Positions 45,301-54,940 of a stretch of DNA of 64,000 nucleotides are shown piece by piece. The first letter of the stretch is position 1. Each line of letters starts with the position of its first letter. The stretch spans positions 3,100,001-3,164,000 of the forward strand of contig OZ244969.1 in assembly GCA_965222725.1 (NCBI GenBank), in the 5' to 3' direction. The notes below the pieces were generated by a model that saw nothing but the letters and a program-made list of their open reading frames with translations, searched no databases and was not told where the DNA came from. The position numbers were made by a program, and so were the translations under genes. This stretch comes from GCA-2748575 sp965222725 (lineage in GTDB: Bacteria > Pseudomonadota > Gammaproteobacteria > Pseudomonadales > Ketobacteraceae).

Positions 45301-47775
45301 ATGAGCGTAGCGAACCTGTTAACACAGCCCAAGTTAGTGGAACGGCTTGCCAGCAACGATAGCTCCGACAGCCTGGAAACCCTGGCGGAAGATATCCTTG
45401 TTCTGCTGCGCCGCCTGCTGGCAAACCCGGAAAAGGCCGAACCCCTGTTGCAGGCTTTTCAGCAGGGCTTTGAACAGTTTGGTAATGACTTTATCAATAA
45501 CGCCACGGACTTTAACGGCGGCATTCAGCAACTCACCCAGTTAATGCAACCGTTGGTTAACGAAATCAAAAGCTTTGGTAATTCCGATGCCTTTGATGAT
45601 CTTGGCAGTGGTGCGGAGTTTGTGGCGGATAAATTCGTTACCCTAATGGACAAGATCGCAAATCTTTCCATTAACGATATCCGCCAGTTGCTGAATCAAT
45701 TGTTGGGTATTCTGGAAAACAAATTCGCCTTTTCCCTGGATGGCATGGTGTTAAGGGCATGGTCATTGTTCGATACGGTGATCGAACAGATTAATCAGAT
45801 TCCTGCCGACGGCGATCGGGAAGACCGTGACCTGCGCCGGGTAACCGCCTCTTTGCTGGGCCGCGTAAAAAGGGAACTGCAGCAAGTAGTGTCTGTTCCC
45901 AGTTACACCAACGATGACCTGGCCAACACCATTATGCGGGTGCTGCGGGAAAACGGCCTGGAAGGCTGGATTCAGGACGCCGGCGACATTGCCGAAGCCA
46001 TCAAAGCCGTGATACTGGCAGCCGATTCCATCGGCGATTTATTGCAGCTGGCGGGCGACAGCGTGGGTGCTGCCAAAGCGTCTGAAGGCGGCGACACTTA
46101 TTGCTGGTATGCCAGCTGGTTGCTGCAAAGCCGCCGCCGCAATTTTGGCGAAATGCTGCTGAATTATTTAATGCTGGACCCCACCGATGAAGTCTGGATC
46201 ACCGCCGATAAAACCCAGGTGGTATGGCGTACCGTGCATGGCGATGACGTGGTGCTGCACGAAGGCACCGACGTGCAGTGGACCGACGCTCCCATGTTCA
46301 GCACCGAAACCGGCGCCGAGTACGTACTGTTCGAACACATCTCCCAGGACACGCTGGAATTCTTAACCCAGTTTACCTATGTGCTCGGCGAATTCGGTAA
46401 AGCCATCTGGAACACAGTAGATGCCACCGAAACCGGCGACCACGCCACCGCCATTACCCATGCCATCTGGAATGTGTTTAATTCAGGTTTTGGTGGCCTG
46501 GGGCAAAAACCCTTTATTTCCTACCTGGTGCAGGCCGCCAGCTGGGGCCAGGCCCATCAGGGCTGGATGAATGCCATATTTCCCCTTGCCGGGACTTTGT
46601 TGCCGTCCCTCGAAGGCCGCCACACCGAAGCCGACGAGGCCAAGTTTGCCTTTTGGGCCATACTGGCCGCCGATGATGTACTGGAACGGTTTGGCCACCA
46701 CGCACTGCTGTTTATGGCGCGGGACGTGTTACTCGCCACCTTTACCCTGATCAACAACATCGGCGGGGCCGAGGGCAGCGACAGCAGCCACCCCATCAAC
46801 AAGGAATACACATCCGCCTGGGCGGGCGTGGGCGGTTACATCGCGCAGATTATTTTCCTGAAATATTTTTACAACAAAGAAGATTACAAATACCCGGTAA
46901 ACGGCTTTTTGTGGAGTTTTGCCGGTGCGCTGGCCGGCTTGTGCGGCGGGCTGGTGGGCACCTGTTTAAGCAGTGCCCTGTCTACAGCCTTCAGCACCAA
47001 GGATTTCTTTACGGATCTGGGTAAAGAAACCCTGAAAGGCTTTGCCCTGTTTTATGTTAACGCCTACAGCTGGGTGGAAAACGATACCGAAGGTGGCAAG
47101 TACACCCGTGGTGAAAACCGCTTTGCCGGTTATCCGGGCAATTCCGATTCGCCCTATAAACTGCCATACGCCGCCGGCGAAACCAAAATGTGCGTGCAGG
47201 GCAACATGGGAATGTGGAGCCATTTCCCGGAAGACAACCAGATCTATGCGGTGGACTTTGGCTTTGATCAGGCTGAGCTGATCCACGCAGTCCGGCCCGG
47301 CACAGTAGTGGGTTACGCGGAAGGCGTGGATGACGACACCCACGACAGTGGCTGGAACTATATTATTGTTCGCCACGATCAGCCGGAAGATACCTCTGTT
47401 CGCGAACACCACGACACTTACCACGACGGCAATACCTATATTACCTACGCCATTTATGGCCACGGCCGCAAAAACGGTGTGACCGAAGCCTTTCACGAAC
47501 GGGGCGAAATGGGCGATCCGCTGCATAAAGTGGTGCAGCAGGGTGATGTGATCATGAAAGCCGGCAACACCGGCAACAGTTTTCACAACCATTTGCACCT
47601 GCATATCAAAACCCGTTTCGAAGCTCATGCAGGAGCACCTGCCGGCAACACCATCAACATTAACACCAGTAACTTTGCCGGCAGCGATACCATGCCCTTT
47701 GTGTTTGCCGATGTGTCCGGCGATGGCGTGGTGAAATCTTTAACCTTTTACACCTCACAGAATGGAGCAGGTTAA
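45301..47775 (+). CDS. Tape-measure-like protein with C-terminal M23 peptidase domain
   Basis: 824 residues. The N-terminal ~250 residues are helical like the preceding protein. The middle has hydrophobic stretches (LWSFAGALAGLCGGLVGTCLSSAL near 540-565) that could insert into membranes. The C-terminus (about 635-775) is an M23/LytM-type zinc peptidase: likely ligands H641, D652 (YAVDF) and HLHLH at 764-768, with YGHGRKNG and VQQGDVIMKAGNTGNSFHN. This should cut peptidoglycan peptide bridges during injection. It starts 4 nt after the previous stop and overlaps the next start (TAATG). Confidence 0.8.
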   Translation: MSVANLLTQPKLVERLASNDSSDSLETLAEDILVLLRRLLANPEKAEPLLQAFQQGFEQFGNDFINNATDFNGGIQQLTQLMQPLVNEIKSFGNSDAFDDLGSGAEFVADKFVTLMDKIANLSINDIRQLLNQLLGILENKFAFSLDGMVLRAWSLFDTVIEQINQIPADGDREDRDLRRVTASLLGRVKRELQQVVSVPSYTNDDLANTIMRVLRENGLEGWIQDAGDIAEAIKAVILAADSIGDLLQLAGDSVGAAKASEGGDTYCWYASWLLQSRRRNFGEMLLNYLMLDPTDEVWITADKTQVVWRTVHGDDVVLHEGTDVQWTDAPMFSTETGAEYVLFEHISQDTLEFLTQFTYVLGEFGKAIWNTVDATETGDHATAITHAIWNVFNSGFGGLGQKPFISYLVQAASWGQAHQGWMNAIFPLAGTLLPSLEGRHTEADEAKFAFWAILAADDVLERFGHHALLFMARDVLLATFTLINNIGGAEGSDSSHPINKEYTSAWAGVGGYIAQIIFLKYFYNKEDYKYPVNGFLWSFAGALAGLCGGLVGTCLSSALSTAFSTKDFFTDLGKETLKGFALFYVNAYSWVENDTEGGKYTRGENRFAGYPGNSDSPYKLPYAAGETKMCVQGNMGMWSHFPEDNQIYAVDFGFDQAELIHAVRPGTVVGYAEGVDDDTHDSGWNYIIVRHDQPEDTSVREHHDTYHDGNTYITYAIYGHGRKNGVTEAFHERGEMGDPLHKVVQQGDVIMKAGNTGNSFHNHLHLHIKTRFEAHAGAPAGNTININTSNFAGSDTMPFVFADVSGDGVVKSLTFYTSQNGAG

Positions 47776-48920
47776 TGGAATTGCCATTCAGTGACAGCAG
47801 CGCAGCACCCAGCACCCGCACCCCGGGTTTTGCCGTTGCCTTTGGTGGCGGTAGCGATTCCGGCGGTGGGCTGATGGACGCGGCAGCCAGCGTGGCCAGC
47901 AGTGTGGGTGTGAGCCTGGGGGGCGACAGTGTAGATCCCTGGCAACGCAGCCTGATGGAAGTGATCAGCGAATCCCAGCTGGCACCGGCCGTGGATCAGC
48001 TCAAACTGCAAATAGCGCAAGACAGCCAGTCACCCACCTACGACATCGAAGACGAAGGCGACGTACAACTGGGCTATGCCGACGATGAGTTGTACCCCGT
48101 GTTCACCGGCATCATCACACAAATTCAGCGCTCGCTGCTGAATATGGCCACCATTACCGTGTGCAACGGTGGCTACCTGCTATCACAAATGCGTATTAAC
48201 GAAAGCTTTGAACAGCAAAGCGCCGGCGACATTGTGGAATCCCTGGCCAGTACTGCCGGCGTAGAAACCGACACCATTGAACCGGGCATCGACTTTCCCT
48301 TTTACGTGATTGACGATGGTAAAAACCTGTACCAGCACATTGCCGATCTGGCAGAAAAATCCGGCCTGTACGCCTATATCGGTAACGACGGCAAACTTAA
48401 CTTTGCCTCGCCCCCCAGCGGCGAAGCCGTTAGAACCTTTACCTACGGCGTGGATATCCTGGCTATGAAAACCTCGCGCCGCAAACACCGCGTGGATCAG
48501 GTATCCACCGTGGGGCAGGGCGCCGCCGGCAGCCAGGGCGCCGATGCCTGGGACTGGCTGTTAAAAGATCCCCAATCCGTTACCGCCAGCGCCGGCAGCG
48601 GCAGCAACACCCGGGTGATTTCCGATCCCAGTCTGCGCAGCAGCGACGCCGCCCAACAGGCCGCCGCCAGCAAAAGCTTTTTAATGAAACAGCAATCCAA
48701 CAAGCAGCGCTTAACCGTAGTGGGCGCGCCCCAGGTATTTGCCGGCAGCCGAGTGGAAATTACCGACGTGCCCGATGATCTGTTCAACGGCGGTGGTGTG
48801 GTGGAATCGGTGCGTCACACCTACAGCAAACACACCGGCTTTGTAACGGATCTGGTAGTGCTGATGGACAGCGACGACAACAGCCTGGATCTGCTGGGTG
48901 CGCTGGGAGGCCTGTTGTGA
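47775..48920 (+). CDS. Baseplate hub protein (gpD/gp27-like)
   Basis: 381 residues. Pattern of phage protein D/VgrG N-terminal hub: YPVFTGIITQIQRSLLNMATITVCNGGYLLSQMR, SAGDIVESLASTAGVETDTIE, DDGKNLYQHIADLAEKSGLYAYIGNDGKLNF and VEITDVPDDLFNGGGVVESVRHTYSKHTGFVTDLVV. It is separate from the spike, as in P2/Mu and unlike T6SS VgrG fusions. A Gly/Ser-rich N-terminal 40 residues is an extension. GTGA overlap with gpV. Confidence 0.85.
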   Translation: MELPFSDSSAAPSTRTPGFAVAFGGGSDSGGGLMDAAASVASSVGVSLGGDSVDPWQRSLMEVISESQLAPAVDQLKLQIAQDSQSPTYDIEDEGDVQLGYADDELYPVFTGIITQIQRSLLNMATITVCNGGYLLSQMRINESFEQQSAGDIVESLASTAGVETDTIEPGIDFPFYVIDDGKNLYQHIADLAEKSGLYAYIGNDGKLNFASPPSGEAVRTFTYGVDILAMKTSRRKHRVDQVSTVGQGAAGSQGADAWDWLLKDPQSVTASAGSGSNTRVISDPSLRSSDAAQQAAASKSFLMKQQSNKQRLTVVGAPQVFAGSRVEITDVPDDLFNGGGVVESVRHTYSKHTGFVTDLVVLMDSDDNSLDLLGALGGLL

Positions 48921-49546
48921 GTAACAGCCTGTTTGAAACCATTCGCAGTATCGTGCAGCAGGAAATCAAACAACTGCGCATGGGTGAACTGGCCGTAGTG
49001 CAGGAACAACATGCTCACGAATCGGATTCCGATCAGAACAATTATAGCTGCACCGTGGCGCTGCGGGATTCGCAGATTGTATTAAAAAAAGTGCCCATTG
49101 CCACCGGCCGTTTGGGTATGGCCGCCATCCCCGATGTAGGCGATCTGGTACTGGTGCAGTTTTTAAATGGCAGCATTAATGCGCCGGTGATTGTGGGCAG
49201 CTTTTATAACGATGAAGACCGCCCACCGGTAAGCAGCTCCGGCCAGGCTGTGTTGCAGTTACCCAAGGGCGGCAGTGAAGGTGATGGTGTGCATGTGCGT
49301 GCTGCCAGTGAGGATGAAAGCAGTATCACTATTAATGTAGGTGGTACGGTGATTGTGACTTTGAAGGATGATGACCCGGCGGTGGAAATCAACGTGGGTG
49401 ATGGCAGTGGTGCCATTACCGTGGATTCGGATGGTACGGTGAATATTACCAGTGCCACGGCGCTGAACGTAACCAGCGATGCGGATATGAATATTGAGGC
49501 GGCGGGAACGCTGAATCTGAAGGGCAGCATCGTAAATATTAACTGA
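48917..49546 (+). CDS. Baseplate spike protein (gpV/gp45-like, OB-fold)
   Basis: 209 residues, GTG start. The OB-fold segment KVPIATGRLGMAAIPDVGDLVLVQFLNGSINAPVIVGSFYNDEDRPP is characteristic of gp5/gpV spikes. The C-terminus is a beta-helix with repeated short strands (ITINVGGTVIVTLKDDDPAVEINVG, ALNVTSDADMNIEAAGTLNLKGSIVNIN). It forms the trimeric spike beneath the PAAR tip. Confidence 0.88.
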   Translation: MSNSLFETIRSIVQQEIKQLRMGELAVVQEQHAHESDSDQNNYSCTVALRDSQIVLKKVPIATGRLGMAAIPDVGDLVLVQFLNGSINAPVIVGSFYNDEDRPPVSSSGQAVLQLPKGGSEGDGVHVRAASEDESSITINVGGTVIVTLKDDDPAVEINVGDGSGAITVDSDGTVNITSATALNVTSDADMNIEAAGTLNLKGSIVNIN

Positions 49547-49573
49547 GTGGAGTGCGTATGAAGCAGCAGATAA

Positions 49574-49651
49574 TTTGTTCCAGGGGACGCCGTGAATACA
49601 TCCCTGTAGGCTTGTCTGCGGCATCCATGCCGCAGGCACCCCTGGAACAAA
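49574..49651. repeat. 78-bp nested inverted-repeat element (REP/MITE-like)
   Basis: Perfect 13-bp inverted repeats TTTGTTCCAGGGG and CCCCTGGAACAAA bound an internal palindrome CTGCGGCAT-CC-ATGCCGCAG (49616-49635). The interior GACGCCGTGAATACATCCCTGTAGG resembles a dispersed intergenic repeat I associate with marine gammaproteobacteria. It lies between the spike and PAAR genes, with no ORF of its own. Confidence 0.7.
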
Positions 49652-49714
49652 CCATCCGCTACTTCATCAGGATCGTACTCCGATCAGACCTGGGTGAGAG
49701 CGAGCGTTAAAGAT

Positions 49715-50107
49715 ATGTCACAGCCGGCAGCAAAAAAAGGCGATCAGGTCATCGCCACCGACATACACATAGTGATGATCCCATCACCCGGTGGCCCAGT
49801 GCCAACACCGCTGCCGCACCCGTTCACCGGCCAGATTGATGATGGCCTGAGCGAAGACGTGAATATCGATGGTCAGCCCGCTGCGGTGGTCGGGAGTAAA
49901 GCCAGCAATACACCGGCCCATATTCCCCAGGGCGGAAGCTTTCAGTCGCCGCCGTCGGATAAGGCAACCATACAAATGGGCAGTGCCACCGTATTTATCA
50001 ACGGCAAGCAGGCTGCCAGAAACGGCGACACGGCCCTGACCTGCAACGACCCGGCAGATTTGCCGGTGGGCACGGTGATTGCCGTGGGCACTGTGAACAT
50101 TGGATAG
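49715..50107 (+). CDS. PAAR-domain spike tip protein
   Basis: 130 residues with PAAR hallmark segments: GDQVIATDIHIVMIPSPGGPVPTPLPHPFTG, AAVVGSKASNTPAHIP, ATIQMGSATVFINGKQAARNGDTALTCNDP. This is a stand-alone PAAR that caps the spike. Start is set at ATG 49715. No toxin extension is fused to it. Confidence 0.88.
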   Translation: MSQPAAKKGDQVIATDIHIVMIPSPGGPVPTPLPHPFTGQIDDGLSEDVNIDGQPAAVVGSKASNTPAHIPQGGSFQSPPSDKATIQMGSATVFINGKQAARNGDTALTCNDPADLPVGTVIAVGTVNIG

Positions 50108-50138
50108 ATAACACTTTATTAACCAACAGGATTATACG

Positions 50139-50597
50139 ATGGACGCAAACGCACACTTACTGACAGACCTGGGAATCGATCTTTTTCATCACAAGATCCG
50201 CCCGGTGTATCGCGTGGGTGATGTGGAAAAGCGTTTACCGGCAGGCCGGGGCGGTGTCAAAGATATCAAAATCATCGCCGGTCGCAATAACCTGGGCCAG
50301 GCCATATTAATGAGGCTGCTCACGCCCATGGGCGAACTGGCGGGGTTGGGCCATGGTGACTACGGATCACGCTTAACCAGCCTGGTGGGCGAGGTGAATA
50401 CCGATACCACCCGTAACCTGGCCCGGCTGTATATTTTGGAAAGTTTAAAAAAAGAACCACGGGTTGAAAAAGTCACGATGATCAAAGTGTCGGAAGTGTT
50501 TAAACAGCCTTCCATGATTTCCATTGAACTGGAAGTCAAGCCGGTGGACAGCACCGATACGGTTACCATCGGACCCTTTACTTTGAATTTGTCGTAG
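50139..50597 (+). CDS. Baseplate wedge protein (gp25/GpW-like)
   Basis: 152 residues. Contains VYRVGDVEKRLPAGRGGVKDIKIIAGRNNLGQAILMRLLTPMGELAGLGHGDYGS and a C-terminal domain with PRVEKVTMIKVSEVFKQPSMISIELEVKPV, matching the gp25-like family. Joins wedge proteins to the sheath base. Follows PAAR at 31 bp, the Mu/P2 order. Confidence 0.85.
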   Translation: MDANAHLLTDLGIDLFHHKIRPVYRVGDVEKRLPAGRGGVKDIKIIAGRNNLGQAILMRLLTPMGELAGLGHGDYGSRLTSLVGEVNTDTTRNLARLYILESLKKEPRVEKVTMIKVSEVFKQPSMISIELEVKPVDSTDTVTIGPFTLNLS

Positions 50598-50616
50598 CAG
50601 ATTGGAGCTGACAGAA

Positions 50617-52419
50617 ATGAGTTTCAGACGCCGTACCTATCCGGAATTATTGGAAAACGTGCTCACCGGGCTGATTGGCGGTGTGGCGGCCGAAAGCCAT
50701 GCCTATCCTCCGCTGAACGCAAAAAGCACACCTTATGCCCATGCCCTGGAAAACCCGCCGGTGGACACCATTATTTCGGTGTACGGCATGCGCAACAATC
50801 AAAGCCACCAGTTTGTAAAAGACACCGATTATGAACTGGATAACAACAAGCTGGTGTGGCTGGAAGAGGGCAACACGCCGGACAAGGGCAGTGTGTTCCA
50901 TGTAAATTATCGCACTCAGGGTGCCAGCTCGCCGTTTAATGATCTGCATGTGGGCAGTGTGCTGCGCACTTTGTCGGAATCCTTCAGTATGGAAATGGCC
51001 GGGCTGTATGCTCAGGCTGATGCGGTATACAAAGCCGGTTTTGTGGATACGGCAGAAGGCACCAGCCTGGAAAAAGTGGTTTCTCTGCTGGGCATCAATC
51101 GTATTAAAGCCGGGCGCAATACCACTAAAATGAAATTTTCCCGGGTGGCGGGAACCGTGGGGGATATCTACATTCCCGCAGGCACCCGTGTGGCTAATGA
51201 TGATGCCAGTGTTCAGTATCAAACGGTAGAAAGCGTAACCCTGCTGAATGGCCAGAACAGCGTGCAGGTATCTGCCCGTGATATGGACGACAATATTGAT
51301 GCGCTGGAAGCCAATAGCCTGATCATTCTGGTAAAGCCCATTGTCGGCATTGAAAGTGTAACCAACCCCAATCCCAGCCAGGTCATGGAGCAGGACGAAA
51401 CCGACGATCACCTGCGCACCCGCAGCAAAAACTTTTTGCATGGTAGCGAAAAAGCCACCATCGGCGCCATAAAGCAGGCAATATCTCAGCAAAGTATTGT
51501 GGCGGACGTGGAAGAAAACGTACCGTCCCCCGGCCATATCCGCATTACTCTGCATACCGACGAAACCCTGACTACCGATCTGGAAAAACGTTTGCGCGCT
51601 GCCATCCGGGATGTGCGCCCGGCCGGTATTAAAATCGATTTTGCCCAGTCCGCTGCGCCTTATCCCATCGATATGGAAATGCGCATTACCACCGTAGAAG
51701 ACCTGCTGAACGAAGACCTGCGCGCCATTCAGGAAGAAATCAACACCAAGATCAGCGAGTACATTAACGGCCTGGAACTGGGCGCTACCATCAGCGTGAA
51801 CAAAATGATCGGCCTGGTACTCGGCAATCCGTCGGTGACTGATGTGCGCATGCTGTCGGTATCAGTGGATAGCACCAATGTGTGGGATAAAGACAGCGGC
51901 ACCCTGAACACGGATCTGATTCCGGGGGTAACCGCGGGGGATGATGTACCGGTAACGGCCGGCACCATTAACGTGATCGATCCTGCACTGGCCACCACGG
52001 TAACGGTAACGGTGACTTACCCCATTGCGTCGGCCGCGCCTTCGGAATCCGCCATTCAAAGCGCTGTGCAACTGGCCATAGAAGCGGTTAACGAAATCAA
52101 CGCCAGCGAATTACCCGCCAGCCCCACACCGGAACAAACCCGCCAGCGGGAACTGGCCTTTGGCAAGTTCCTGGCCATTACGCCGCTACCGGGCAGCGAC
52201 CCCAGTGTTACTTACGGCGATATAGCCGGCAACGAAACCGGATCATTGCCCACCGCTGCCAGCACCGGCGATTACACCGTGCGCTACCTGATTACATCGG
52301 AAAGCGGCTTAACCCATATTCTGGACAGTGAATCCGTGCCACCAGTGGCGCTCATACCTTTTGAACGCCTCACACTGGCAGGGGTTGAACTGAAAGCAAA
52401 AGCCGAGGTGCCGGCGTGA
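50617..52419 (+). CDS. Baseplate J-like protein (gp47/GpJ-like)
   Basis: 600 residues from ATG 50617 (GGAG 9 nt upstream, preferred over TTG 50602). The middle and C-terminal part carries the baseplate J pattern ETDDHLRTRSKNFLHGSEKATIGAIKQAI, VEENVPSPGHIRITLH and DVRPAGIKIDFAQSAAPYPIDMEMRI. It is larger than Mu gp47 (about 360), because of an added N-terminal and a long C-terminal region. Overlaps the next gene with GTGA. Confidence 0.83.
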   Translation: MSFRRRTYPELLENVLTGLIGGVAAESHAYPPLNAKSTPYAHALENPPVDTIISVYGMRNNQSHQFVKDTDYELDNNKLVWLEEGNTPDKGSVFHVNYRTQGASSPFNDLHVGSVLRTLSESFSMEMAGLYAQADAVYKAGFVDTAEGTSLEKVVSLLGINRIKAGRNTTKMKFSRVAGTVGDIYIPAGTRVANDDASVQYQTVESVTLLNGQNSVQVSARDMDDNIDALEANSLIILVKPIVGIESVTNPNPSQVMEQDETDDHLRTRSKNFLHGSEKATIGAIKQAISQQSIVADVEENVPSPGHIRITLHTDETLTTDLEKRLRAAIRDVRPAGIKIDFAQSAAPYPIDMEMRITTVEDLLNEDLRAIQEEINTKISEYINGLELGATISVNKMIGLVLGNPSVTDVRMLSVSVDSTNVWDKDSGTLNTDLIPGVTAGDDVPVTAGTINVIDPALATTVTVTVTYPIASAAPSESAIQSAVQLAIEAVNEINASELPASPTPEQTRQRELAFGKFLAITPLPGSDPSVTYGDIAGNETGSLPTAASTGDYTVRYLITSESGLTHILDSESVPPVALIPFERLTLAGVELKAKAEVPA

Positions 52420-54887
52420 GCAAATACGAACGACTGGTTGATCATTTACCCACGCTTTACCGGCCCGAAAAGCAGGACCTGAACCTGCTCAACGGCCTGC
52501 TGAAAGAACTGGGTACCAATATGGATCAGGTCAGCCGTGATCTGACCACCGTCATGCAGGCTCACTGGTATCGGGTGGCCGATAAAGCCACCTACGATGA
52601 ACACTATCTGCGGGGCAGGGACCTGCAGGGCATGGGCCCGATCAATCTGCAAAATCCCGACGATAAAAAAGCCATTGCCACCTATCCCTACCTGCTGGAT
52701 CTGGCGCGGCTGGGTTCACTCGTATCCGTGCCGCCATGGAAAGAGCCGTTAGCCCTGCGGGAAAACGTGGAGCAATACCGCACCCGTTTATTGCGCATTG
52801 TGCAGATCTATCGCAATGGCCTGGGTACGCTGAGCGCCATACGTGCCATGACCACCGCGGAGCTGCCGGAAAACAGCGAACTGCCGTTACCCGCAAGGCA
52901 GCGTTCCTTTTCCATTGAAGAAAACACGCCTTACATAGGCCAGGCAAAAAACATTATCAGCGTGGGCGGGTCTCACACCGAACCGGCACTGGATGATGAA
53001 ACCATCGGCCCGCTCATGCGTTGGCACCTGGCCAACTCCGGTTTGGTATCGGTGGCCCCTGTGATTTTTATTACCGGTATCACCCCAACGGATGAAGACG
53101 ACGCCACCGACAGGCCTTTGATTGAACGTTTCGATCCCACCACCTCACTGGATGCAGATCAAAGCCTTTCCGGCATTGGTATTGGTTACACCCAAACCCT
53201 GCCGCCGGATCAAACCCTTAAATTGTCTCCCACCCATGCTGCCATCGTGGCCAGTAACGCAGGCATTCAGCAATCCGCCGGCAGCGATACCCAGATCGGT
53301 ATCCGCGATTATCAGGCCATTGCCGGTGCACCAACGGGCACCGTTACCGCCGCACTGCAAACCAGCGATCATATGGTGTGGCTGGCAGTGGACGACAGCG
53401 GCACGCAACAACTCTGGCGATACAACGGCAGTGCCTGGCAACAGATTCTGGCCGGCGAAGCCCTTTCCGCCGTTCATTGTTTATATCAACGGGGCCAGGA
53501 ACTCCTGATCGGCAGTGACGATGGCCTGCTCACCATTGACTTGTTTCCCACCGTTGATATCACCACCATCGCCAGTGCCGCCATTGCTACTTACACCGGC
53601 ACCGCAGTGTACGCGGTCAGTAACAGCAGTCATTACAGCGGCCAGTGTTATGTGGGTTCCGCCGATGGTTTGCATGTACTTGACACCAGCAACACCCAAA
53701 CCCAGACATTGCTCACCGGCACTGCCATACACGCCATTTGCGAAAACAGCACCAGCGTGTATTTCGGAGGCGAACTTGGCTTGTTCCAGTATCGTTTCCG
53801 AACTCAGGGATTAACTTACCTGCATGCCGAATTCGAATCCGAACAGGAAAGCGACTGGCTTGCGTTTGCACCATCGGAAGTGCCCACCGATCCTGATTTT
53901 GGTTTGCCACCGGTACGCAGCCTGTGCCTGGGGGACGACGATATTCTATGGATCGGTACCAGCCAGGGCCTGGCCCGCTACCGCGCCCGCAAAGAGGCGG
54001 ACCTGGTATTCCGCACCGTGCTGGAAGGTTTCAGTGATCTGGTGGATGGCCCGGTACCGCACATCCAGCAGGATGACCACGGCCTGATCTGGCTGGCCAC
54101 CAGCAATGGCCTGCTGCGCTTTGATGGCCGCGATCTGGCGCAGTTCAGTTTTACCGATAATGTCTGGGTGCCGTTAGGCCAGGCCGATAGCCTGTATCGG
54201 GACGACAAACAAAACAGCCGCAGCGTATGGCGCTACAACCGCTCCGCCACCCAGTGGGAAATTTTTGATTACACCGCCAAACAATGGGTAACCTACAGCC
54301 AGCCGGTGTTGCTGGACAGTGAACCGGTGCAGGCCTGCCTGCTGATCGATACCGTACGTGCCGAACTGGGCACATTGAGCGGTAGCGACTTCAGCAAGTC
54401 CGCTGATGTGAACACCGCTGATCTGGTGATGCGCTGCAAACCGGATCACACCCGCATTGTGGACGGCGGCATTCCCTGCATTCCCCGAATGCCCACGGGT
54501 AATTCCGTGTGGCGTTACCTGTCACTGGAGCCCGGTTCACTGGTGGATTCCACCGATCTGCCCTGGTGGTCTATGGAAGGCCGGCTGGTGCCGCCGCCGG
54601 ATCACAACGCGCCATACCCCGGCCGCTTTCAGGTAAAAGACTTAACACCCTTTCAACTGGACCAGATGGTTTTTGCCTACAACCCCGCTGCCAAAGTGAA
54701 GTTCCAGTGGGAAAACAACAAACCATTGCGGGTGCTGGTGCGGCTGTTCAAGCGCAATAAAGATGATGTGATAGACCCGGCTATTATTGACCGCGTATGG
54801 CAAGGCATTAACAAGGTTAAACCGGCGGGTGTGAATATCCGCCTTGCTGTGGACGAAAAGATCGTACGCGGCGAGCAAATACTGTAA
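52416..54887 (+). CDS. Tail protein I-like baseplate protein with inserted beta-propeller
   Basis: 823 residues. Residues 1-165 resemble gpI/gp48 (YERLVDHLPTLYRPEKQDLNLLNGLLKELGTNMDQV). About residues 290-580 form several two-component regulator propeller-type blades (DDILWIGTSQGLARYRARK, DHGLIWLATSNGLLRFDGRD, QLWRYNGSAWQQIL). The C-terminal 100 residues resume a gpI-like end (VDSTDLPWWSM, FKRNKDDVIDPAIIDRVWQGINKVKPAGVNIRLAVDE). The propeller presumably projects from the baseplate and may bind sugar, peptide or receptor. It starts from GTG overlapping gpJ. Confidence 0.72.
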   Translation: MSKYERLVDHLPTLYRPEKQDLNLLNGLLKELGTNMDQVSRDLTTVMQAHWYRVADKATYDEHYLRGRDLQGMGPINLQNPDDKKAIATYPYLLDLARLGSLVSVPPWKEPLALRENVEQYRTRLLRIVQIYRNGLGTLSAIRAMTTAELPENSELPLPARQRSFSIEENTPYIGQAKNIISVGGSHTEPALDDETIGPLMRWHLANSGLVSVAPVIFITGITPTDEDDATDRPLIERFDPTTSLDADQSLSGIGIGYTQTLPPDQTLKLSPTHAAIVASNAGIQQSAGSDTQIGIRDYQAIAGAPTGTVTAALQTSDHMVWLAVDDSGTQQLWRYNGSAWQQILAGEALSAVHCLYQRGQELLIGSDDGLLTIDLFPTVDITTIASAAIATYTGTAVYAVSNSSHYSGQCYVGSADGLHVLDTSNTQTQTLLTGTAIHAICENSTSVYFGGELGLFQYRFRTQGLTYLHAEFESEQESDWLAFAPSEVPTDPDFGLPPVRSLCLGDDDILWIGTSQGLARYRARKEADLVFRTVLEGFSDLVDGPVPHIQQDDHGLIWLATSNGLLRFDGRDLAQFSFTDNVWVPLGQADSLYRDDKQNSRSVWRYNRSATQWEIFDYTAKQWVTYSQPVLLDSEPVQACLLIDTVRAELGTLSGSDFSKSADVNTADLVMRCKPDHTRIVDGGIPCIPRMPTGNSVWRYLSLEPGSLVDSTDLPWWSMEGRLVPPPDHNAPYPGRFQVKDLTPFQLDQMVFAYNPAAKVKFQWENNKPLRVLVRLFKRNKDDVIDPAIIDRVWQGINKVKPAGVNIRLAVDEKIVRGEQIL

Positions 54888-54940
54888 CGAGTAACTTCTT
54901 TAACGAGCATTTACTGCAAAAAACGAGCGAGGATAACAAC

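Noticed and set aside
47775..50107. Type VI secretion system (VgrG plus PAAR)
   Set aside because: Hub and spike are separate proteins as in phage tails, and no TssB, TssC, TssK, TssJLM or ClpV genes are found.
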